64,000 nucleotides of DNA. It comes from Deltaproteobacteria bacterium (GTDB lineage: Bacteria; Myxococcota_A; UBA9160; UBA4427). The notes under the pieces are model-generated. The model was given only the letters and a program-made list of their open reading frames with translations. It was not told the DNA's origin and did no database searches. The stretch is taken from positions 1-64,000 of the forward strand of contig JAFDEK010000001.1 of NCBI GenBank assembly GCA_019310385.1, given 5' to 3'. Position numbers and translations under genes: made by a program. Below, one piece after another: positions 57,248-64,000 of this stretch; position 1 is the stretch's first letter; the number at the start of each line of letters is the position of its first letter.

Positions 57248-58512
57248 GGATCCTCGCGCCTTCTCCGGAGCCGATCGAGCCCCACCAGCCCCGCCAGCCC
57301 GCTGGCCAGCAGCATGAACTGCCCCGGCTCGGGGGCCGGCACCGGTCCTCGCGCGACGATCTGCCCGTCGCCCTCACCGCTTCCCAGGGTCACCAGCATG
57401 CGCTCCTGCAGGCTTGCGCCGGCCGCGATGAAGTTCCTCATCTTCACGACCATCGGGCTCTGCACCGTGGAGCCTACCGTGTTCAGGCGCAGGTTGGCGA
57501 TGTGCCGAGGCCCCAGCAGGCGTTCGCCCTCGCCACGCCGGAAGTTCATGCGGAGCTGGGTGGTGGCGGGCTCGGAGGGAAGATCACAGTACCCCTCGCC
57601 AGGCTCGCTGCACTCTGGGTTGTGGACGAGGGTGCTCTCGAAGGGCCGGATCTCCGTAAACCGACCCGAGCCGTCGGTGATCTCCAACAAGATGTCGGCG
57701 CCGCAAACATAGTCCCCGGTGTTGCCCCCGGGGCTCATCTGGCAGTGGTTTCCATCGCCGTTGTCCGAGCCGCCGTCCACCCAGAGCTCGATCACGTCGT
57801 CCTGGCTGCCGGTGATGGCGCAGTCCAGGCCGCCGCCGCCGTCGAAGGTGAGGTCGTCGTAGGCGATGCCGGCTGCCGCACCCGTGAAGCTCGCCACCAC
57901 GGTCTTGATGCCGGACCCGCTCACCTCGAGGGTTCGGTAAGGGTTGCCAGTCCAGCTGGAATCGTTCTCCTCCACGCTGTCGATTAGACCTCCGACGGAG
58001 TCGAAGGCCTCGAGCTTCCATCGATCGATGTCCTCGCCGGCATCCCCGGCGGCCAGGGTCACACCGTCCTGCAAGGAATCGAAGGTGAATGTGATCGGGT
58101 CTCCGATGCTGCCGGACTGGCTCGAGACCGACGTGTCGGGTGACTGGAAGCTCGCACCGGCACGATTGCCCTTGTAGACCTCGACGGTCCCGCTCGCGGC
58201 GGTGGCGGTGACGCCACCCAGGTCGACGCCGTTGAGGTTCTGTCCGTCGCTGAACCCTTCGAAGTCGATCACGACCGGGTTGCTGCCGGCGATGGCCTCG
58301 CATCCGGGGGGATTCGCCGGGTTGGGCGCATCACCCTCCGAATCCGTCGAGTGGTAGACCAACACCGTCGCCGTCGTCGGCTGCGGCCCCTCCTGCGCTT
58401 CGGCGGGCAAGGCCACGGCCAGCGCCGCGATTGCCATCACGCAAATACCGCTCGCAAGGGTCGGGAGCTTGTGGATCGAAAGGGAAGTGATCGCTCGAGC
58501 TGCGAACATCAT
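57244..58512 (-). CDS. Secreted protein of unknown function with C-terminal PEP-CTERM sorting signal
   Basis: Signal peptide; C-term VPAPEPGQFMLLASGLAGLVGLDRLRRRREDP; ATGA overlaps at both ends. Confidence 0.8.
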   Translation of the reverse strand: MMFAARAITSLSIHKLPTLASGICVMAIAALAVALPAEAQEGPQPTTATVLVYHSTDSEGDAPNPANPPGCEAIAGSNPVVIDFEGFSDGQNLNGVDLGGVTATAASGTVEVYKGNRAGASFQSPDTSVSSQSGSIGDPITFTFDSLQDGVTLAAGDAGEDIDRWKLEAFDSVGGLIDSVEENDSSWTGNPYRTLEVSGSGIKTVVASFTGAAAGIAYDDLTFDGGGGLDCAITGSQDDVIELWVDGGSDNGDGNHCQMSPGGNTGDYVCGADILLEITDGSGRFTEIRPFESTLVHNPECSEPGEGYCDLPSEPATTQLRMNFRRGEGERLLGPRHIANLRLNTVGSTVQSPMVVKMRNFIAAGASLQERMLVTLGSGEGDGQIVARGPVPAPEPGQFMLLASGLAGLVGLDRLRRRREDP

Positions 58513-61500
58513 GAACTCTCCTCGAGAATTGCGCACGGTCCGAAATCGGCGGCAGCGGGATTTTCGCCCCCCAGGAGGGAGGGCGAGAGCGGTGAATCGG
58601 GCGGGGGCGCCATCGTTGGGTGTCTCTGTACCACGAAGCTTCCGCTGCGCGTCGTGCGCGCCGCGCAGGGCGGAAGCAAGCGATCCGAAGGATCGATGAA
58701 GTTGCCCGAGAGTGGCGTGACCTGGCTGACGAGGGTTCCGTCCGGGGAGGTAACTCGGATCACGCCGTTGACCCCTTCCTCCGAAGTCGCCTGGATGAGG
58801 CTGTCCGACGAGATCAGGACGTTGTGACCGGTAATGGTGATGTTGCCCGCATCGTCGGCCACGGCGTTGGCGCGGATCGTGCTGCGGTTGATCACGATGG
58901 ACTCGGGAATCGCCGGCTCAGGCAGATTCTGCGGCGCGCCCTCGGCGCCGGCGACCGACAGGCCCTCCTCTTCCGAGCTCCCTTCGTCTCCGCGCAGCGG
59001 CATATCGATGTCTCCGGCGTTCGCCCCGGCGATGCCCGTTTCACCCTTCACCGTCGTCTCCACCAGGGACTCGAAGAGGTGGACGAGCTTGCCCCCCTGG
59101 ATGGAGATCCGACCGCCGCCCGCGTCCTCCGCGGTGGTGGTGATGGAGCTGTGCTCGGCCTCGAAGGTCTCCCCGGCCGCGATGATGATGTTTCCCGCGT
59201 CGCCCCCGTCGCTTTTTGCCGTGCTCTTCGTAGTGATGCTCGAGAAATCCGAGAGGAAGACGTCACCCGCGCTCTGGACGGTGATGGTGCCACCCGCCCC
59301 CCCACCGTGGGTCTCCGCGCTGATCTCGCTCCGGGCCAGACGCAGCAACTTCCCGGTTTCCACGGAGATGTTGCCCGCATTGCCGCTGTCCAGCGCCGTT
59401 CCCGTGCTGCGGGCCGTGATCACCGCCTCCGAGAATTCGGCGATCTCCGCGATCACGCCGATGGAGCCACCCTGCCCGGTGCCGCTGGTCTCGGCGGTCA
59501 TGGTTCCGCCCGTCATCTGGAGGTCGCTGGCAGTGATGTCGATGGAGCCACCGGCTCCGCTCGCGCGGGCCTGGGCGGTCATCGTCGAATCGATCAGCTC
59601 GACGCTCGTCGCGTCGACCGTGATGGTGCCGCCGACGCCGTCGCCCGCCGTCTCGGCGGCCAGGGTCCCCTGGTTCATGCGCACGATATCGGCGTCGATG
59701 ATGCGGATGTCACTGGCGAGATCATCGGGTTGCTCGCCCTGCTCCAGGACGACGTTGCGCACCGTCGCGTTGATTCTCCCGCCCTTGCTCACCTCGATCA
59801 GCGCTGCATCCGTGATCTCGATGACCCCGGCGGCGTTCTGGACCGATTCCACCGAGAGCGCGGCGCCGTCGCGTACGCGGAGCGTCAGCTGCTCGCCGTC
59901 GCGGGGCGCCAGGGAGATGTCGCCGGCCCGGCCGGCGCCGATGTTCTCGAAGTTGCTCTGGGCGAACACGCCGGAGCCTTCCCCGGCGATGTCGATCTCT
60001 CGAGCGGCCACGCTGAGGTTGCCCGAGGCCCCGGTTCCACTCGTGCTGGCCGTGACGATGCCGTTGTTGTGTGCCTGGAGGAGATCGGCGGTGATGCTGA
60101 GGCTGCCTCCCGCTCCGTCGATGGTCCGCACCGAGATCGCGGAGGTCGCGTTGGTCTCGGGATCTCCCTCCACCAGGACGGTATCGGCGACGAGATCGAG
60201 ACTGCCTGCGTCCCCCTCGCTGTCCGCGGCCGCCGAGATCTCGGCGCCCGCCGTGAGGATCACGCTCCCGGCCGTGATGTCGACCTTGCCGCCGGCTCCC
60301 GTCGTCGGGGGGGCCGGGGGCCGGGTATCCGGGTCGGGTGGAATGAGCTCCGACTTGGCGAAGATGCCCGACGGAGTCGCAGCGGGCGGCGTACCGTCCG
60401 GAGCGAGAGGCGGAGCAAAGGTTCCGTCTGCGGAGAGAATGCCGTCCACGACGACTGTGAGGATTCCGCCCGGCGCGTTTACGCCGCCTCGGGTGGTGGC
60501 GCGGAGCTGGCTACCGTTATCGAGCTGGACGGACTCCGCACGGATCGTCAGGTTCCCGCCCGGGCCCTCTCCGCCCGACCAGACGCCCGGCCAGACTCCG
60601 TCTTCGTCCGGTTCCTCCGCGCGAGTGAACTTCCGGGTAGTCAACGCGCTGATCTGCGGATTGCTGTCGGCGGTGTCGAGGGTGCGGTTCAGGGCGACGG
60701 ATCGGGCGTGCACGGTCACGTCCCCCCCCGCGCCCTTTGCCGTGGTGACGCTCCCGATGGCGCCGTCGGTGATGCTGAGATTCTCGACCCGGTTCTCCGC
60801 GGATCCGATCTGGATGGAGGCACCGTCGATATCCGTCGAGGTGGTCGACACGATTGCGCCGCGGTCGAGGACGCTCAGGTTCTCAGCGAGAACCTCGATG
60901 CCACCCGCCGCGTCGGGGACGTTGGAGGCGAATACGCTCGGAAGCCGATCCGCCTGAATCCGGGCCCGACCCTCCAGCACGACGTCGGTGGCGTCGACGA
61001 GGATCGTGGCCCCGTTCCCAGTTCCGTGGCTCGCGGTCGAGATCGCGGATCCCGGACCCGAGACCTTCACCCGATCTGCGAGCACTGAGATGTCCCCGAC
61101 CTTCCCCCAGCTCAAGCCCTCCCTATTGTCCGACGTCTGGATCATGGACCCTTCCCGGACCTGCACTGTCGTTGCCTCGACGTGGATGTCCGACCCGGGG
61201 GCGTCGTCGAAGAGGAGCGCTATCCGTGCATGGACATTCGCCGCTTCGAAGAGATCGATCGTCTCTCCCACCAGCCGGATGTTGCCGCCCGGGGTGCCAT
61301 TGTTCACCGACTCGATCTTCCCCGCGTCCAGGGAGATCGTTCCGGCGACCTCGATGTCGATGGCCGCCGGATCCGTGGTGCCGGCCCCGGTGTTCTCGAC
61401 CTTGAGCACGGCAATCGACGCGGCCACGCTCGACTGGACCGTCTCGAATCGCCCGGCGCGGATCACGATCCGCGCCGGGCCCGAGGGACCGGCGCCGCTT

Positions 61501-62417
61501 ACGGAGATTTCGGAGTTCTGGGCCATGTGGACAACCGCGGCGTCCGAGGCGAGGTCGTCCACATCGACGCTCTCGACATCGACGGGAACGCTGCTGTCGG
61601 CCGGAGCTGCGGCGAGCTTGATCTGCCCCCCGTTGGAGACGATCTTCGCGGAGGTCCCCGCGCCGTCATCGATCTCGATACTCCCGGCCACAGCGGTGAG
61701 CGACGCGCCCGGCCTGCTGGACAGCAGACCGGTATCCGAGTCGAAGACGATCCTCGCCGGCGCCTCGGCGTCCACCAGGAACCCGAAGGTGATGGGGTCT
61801 CCCACCTCCAGCAGGGGGTTCTCCATGGGGACCCCGCCGCCCGCCCGGGTCTCCAGGACCTGCCCGTTCTCGAAGCGGACCTCGTCCGCCGTGCTGACGT
61901 AGAAGGTGCCGCTGACGTCGATCTGGGAGGTCGAACCGAACACCAGGCCAAAGGGGTTCAGGAGATAGATGTCGGCGTCGAGCTCCGAGCGCAGGACACC
62001 GTCGAATTGGGTCTCCTGGCCGCTCGTAATGCGTGCAAACACGTGGTCCACGTCGACGCCCGCCTGCGAGACCGCGAAACGCGCGGCGTCGTCCGCCGGA
62101 ACGTCGATGTCGCGCAGGCTGTGGAAGAGGCTCGAGTCCACCAGTTTCCCCTGGGACCCGAAGGGGTGGGTATCGGTTCCGCAGCTCGGGCAGTAGTCGA
62201 TCTGGTACTCGACGCCCGTCGAGTCCGGATCGGGGATGCTGTGCGCCGAGCCTTCGAAGTCCCCGAGGCTGCCGTCGAAGTAGACCGGCGCAGCCTCCTG
62301 CGCTCCGGCAGGGGCGGCGGCCAGCAGCAGGAGCGCACTCGCCCGGCACGCGCAGTGCGCCAGGCGGCCGGTCCTTCCCGCTGCCGGGTCTACAGGTTCC
62401 CTTCGGCCGCGTCGCAT
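58509..62417 (-). CDS. Filamentous-hemagglutinin-type TpsA exoprotein
   Basis: Signal peptide, TPS-like domain (ADIYLLNPFGLVFGSTSQIDVSGTFYVSTAD), long beta-helix GGxIxVxA repeats, C-term LPPCAARTTRSGSFVVQRHP. Confidence 0.9.
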   Translation of the reverse strand: MRRGRREPVDPAAGRTGRLAHCACRASALLLLAAAPAGAQEAAPVYFDGSLGDFEGSAHSIPDPDSTGVEYQIDYCPSCGTDTHPFGSQGKLVDSSLFHSLRDIDVPADDAARFAVSQAGVDVDHVFARITSGQETQFDGVLRSELDADIYLLNPFGLVFGSTSQIDVSGTFYVSTADEVRFENGQVLETRAGGGVPMENPLLEVGDPITFGFLVDAEAPARIVFDSDTGLLSSRPGASLTAVAGSIEIDDGAGTSAKIVSNGGQIKLAAAPADSSVPVDVESVDVDDLASDAAVVHMAQNSEISVSGAGPSGPARIVIRAGRFETVQSSVAASIAVLKVENTGAGTTDPAAIDIEVAGTISLDAGKIESVNNGTPGGNIRLVGETIDLFEAANVHARIALLFDDAPGSDIHVEATTVQVREGSMIQTSDNREGLSWGKVGDISVLADRVKVSGPGSAISTASHGTGNGATILVDATDVVLEGRARIQADRLPSVFASNVPDAAGGIEVLAENLSVLDRGAIVSTTSTDIDGASIQIGSAENRVENLSITDGAIGSVTTAKGAGGDVTVHARSVALNRTLDTADSNPQISALTTRKFTRAEEPDEDGVWPGVWSGGEGPGGNLTIRAESVQLDNGSQLRATTRGGVNAPGGILTVVVDGILSADGTFAPPLAPDGTPPAATPSGIFAKSELIPPDPDTRPPAPPTTGAGGKVDITAGSVILTAGAEISAAADSEGDAGSLDLVADTVLVEGDPETNATSAISVRTIDGAGGSLSITADLLQAHNNGIVTASTSGTGASGNLSVAAREIDIAGEGSGVFAQSNFENIGAGRAGDISLAPRDGEQLTLRVRDGAALSVESVQNAAGVIEITDAALIEVSKGGRINATVRNVVLEQGEQPDDLASDIRIIDADIVRMNQGTLAAETAGDGVGGTITVDATSVELIDSTMTAQARASGAGGSIDITASDLQMTGGTMTAETSGTGQGGSIGVIAEIAEFSEAVITARSTGTALDSGNAGNISVETGKLLRLARSEISAETHGGGAGGTITVQSAGDVFLSDFSSITTKSTAKSDGGDAGNIIIAAGETFEAEHSSITTTAEDAGGGRISIQGGKLVHLFESLVETTVKGETGIAGANAGDIDMPLRGDEGSSEEEGLSVAGAEGAPQNLPEPAIPESIVINRSTIRANAVADDAGNITITGHNVLISSDSLIQATSEEGVNGVIRVTSPDGTLVSQVTPLSGNFIDPSDRLLPPCAARTTRSGSFVVQRHPTMAPPPDSPLSPSLLGGENPAAADFGPCAILEESS

Positions 62418-64000
62418 GACTGCAGGCTCCCTGTCTTGGGGTCGCCCAGGCCCGAGCTCCCCGGATCGGCGGTGTCGGCCTCGAGCACGAGGATGTCGAT
62501 GATCGAGAACGACCCTCCGCTGGGGGTGACCTTGCAGAAACCACTGTCCTGGCCCTCAGGAAGCTCCTTCCCGGCGAGCGCTTCCTGGCACGTGGACACG
62601 TCGTCCTGAAGATCGAAACCCTCCGAGTCCTCGGCCTCGCCGTTGTCCCCCACCCCGTCGCGGCCCGGGTCAGCGCACTGACACGCATCTCCGATAATGT
62701 CGACGATCCCCTCTGGGATGGTGACGAAGCCCACACCGCCGGTATTCGTCTGTTCGGCATTCTTGACCCGGCTGCAGTTGTCCAGATCGTCGGGCTCGCC
62801 GTCCTTGTCGAAATCACTGCTGGAGGAAGAGGTGTTGATCAGGGTGACGTTGTCCACTGTGATCGCATTCGGGTCGGCACTGGCAGGAACGACCGGAGCG
62901 GCTTCGTACCCCGGAAGATCTTCGGTGCCCTGGAAGGTGATCTGGGGCGGATCTACCGCCCGGGGGATGCCGTCACCATCAACCAGGTTGAACGCCACCA
63001 CGCCGATCGCCTGGCTGGTTCCGGTGCCGTTGAGACCAGGTTGACCCGTGAGTTCAAATCCTGAATCCAAAGCGACGTACAGCGTGTTCGGAAGGCGGTT
63101 GCTGCCCGCCGGAATCACTGCGTCCGGTCCCACCGTGTAGGTTGCGACGACCGGCGCCCCGTCAGAGCCAATCCCCAGAAACGTTGGCGTCTTCACGTTG
63201 CCGCCCAGGTCCGGGTCGTCCGGGTCCAACACTGAACACCCGAGCAGCGATTCCAGGCCGGTGATCGGCGTGCTGCCTGGGGGGAGGGGGGTCTCGTCGT
63301 CGCACTGGCCGAAGACCATTTCGCCCGCTGCGACCGGCTCGCTGGCGGTGAGCCCGAAGGCGATCCTGCTGACCTTCTGCGGGCCGAAATCGTCCAACAC
63401 CTTCTGATCGACGATGATGCTGAGCTCGTAGCGCCTGTCCCCGTCCGTCTCGGCGCGTCGCAGCTGGAGAGCGATCAGCGGGTTGTCCGGCGGATTCACC
63501 TGGAAGACCACCTGCTCGTCCGAGATGACCGTGCCTCCCGGCCCGACCAGCTGGGTCAGCGGCGGGTCCGGCGACGGGTCCCACGGCGTGTCGAAGGTGG
63601 TGAAGCCGGCGATGGAGAGCGGATTGGATCCCACGATGAAGTCGTCCAGCCGGAGGACCCCGAGCTTGACGTCCTTTTGCAAGGACGAGCAGATGAGGCC
63701 CCCCCCAGCTCCATGCAGCTGCAGGATCACCATTTGCGCGGGCACGCCGGGCGGGTTCGTCCCCACGGACGGGTTTTCCGCCACCCACGGATACGAGATC
63801 GATTGGACGCCCGGGCCGATGACCGAAGAGGCCGTCGAGATGGTGACTCCCAGCTCCGACGAGTTGGCGATGGTGCAGAGCTTCTCGTTGGGGTTGGGCA
63901 CACCGCCGGTGTCGTCCAGGCACCCGGAGAAGTCGACGAAGGTCGTCCCCGTGCCGGTGAGATTGATGCCGATGTTCGCGAAGGCGACGTTCGTGGAGCA
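62390..64000 (-). CDS. Cys-containing secreted protein with TSP3/EF-hand-like C-terminal segment, truncated at right edge
   Basis: Frame is open past the track start at 63901 to the window end (CSTNVAFANIGINLTGTGTTFVDFSGCLDDTGG...); C-term DFDKDGEPDDLDNCSRVKNAEQTN. Confidence 0.8.
   Translation of the reverse strand, partial: CSTNVAFANIGINLTGTGTTFVDFSGCLDDTGGVPNPNEKLCTIANSSELGVTISTASSVIGPGVQSISYPWVAENPSVGTNPPGVPAQMVILQLHGAGGGLICSSLQKDVKLGVLRLDDFIVGSNPLSIAGFTTFDTPWDPSPDPPLTQLVGPGGTVISDEQVVFQVNPPDNPLIALQLRRAETDGDRRYELSIIVDQKVLDDFGPQKVSRIAFGLTASEPVAAGEMVFGQCDDETPLPPGSTPITGLESLLGCSVLDPDDPDLGGNVKTPTFLGIGSDGAPVVATYTVGPDAVIPAGSNRLPNTLYVALDSGFELTGQPGLNGTGTSQAIGVVAFNLVDGDGIPRAVDPPQITFQGTEDLPGYEAAPVVPASADPNAITVDNVTLINTSSSSSDFDKDGEPDDLDNCSRVKNAEQTNTGGVGFVTIPEGIVDIIGDACQCADPGRDGVGDNGEAEDSEGFDLQDDVSTCQEALAGKELPEGQDSGFCKVTPSGGSFSIIDILVLEADTADPGSSGLGDPKTGSLQSCDAAEGNL

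Noticed and set aside
58620-61088. 822-aa and 707-aa plus-strand ORFs opposite TpsA
   Set aside because: The mirror of TpsA's repetitive coding sequence; no signal peptide or domain, while the minus frame has TPS and beta-helix features.

Overview
High-GC bacterial chromosome segment with about 47 supported CDSs, two of them running off the window edges, and no rRNA, tRNA or CRISPR that I could support. Most of the very long ORFs in the supplied track are antisense shadows of real genes. Main blocks, left to right: (1) an integral-membrane glycosyltransferase-like protein running off the left edge; (2) a TatT-DctP-DctQ-DctM (TPAT-type) TRAP transporter; (3) a fatty acyl-AMP ligase and a DsbA-like protein; (4) a four-fold repeated thrombospondin-3-like protein with a PEP-CTERM tail; (5) an RND pump; (6) a DUF3450/large ExbB (TtpC-like)/ExbB/ExbD/TonB/TPR operon; (7) an M20 peptidase, a GcvR-like ACT protein and a TetR regulator; (8) a nucleotide-translocase-like/HEAT/cyclic-nucleotide-binding fusion; (9) DUF255 thioredoxin, PpiC and DUF3604 genes; (10) a large acyl-CoA catabolic island with six acyl-CoA dehydrogenases, two CaiB/BaiF transferases, AMP ligases, SDRs, a MaoC-type hydratase and an enoyl-CoA hydratase; (11) a two-partner-secretion/CHAT protease/PEP-CTERM locus at the right edge. 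Two observations stand out. First, many short degenerate tandem arrays (6-23 bp units) sit preferentially across stop codons with periods mostly not divisible by 3, or inside conserved enzymes with periods divisible by 3. One of them appears to have split a canonical 4-bp GTGA gene junction. Second, the right-edge locus is a translationally coupled operon encoding a TSP3-like secreted protein, a TpsA exoprotein, a PEP-CTERM protein and an apparently secreted CHAT protease, convergent with its probable TpsB. A 20-bp element shared by catabolic promoters may be the operator of the local TetR regulator.
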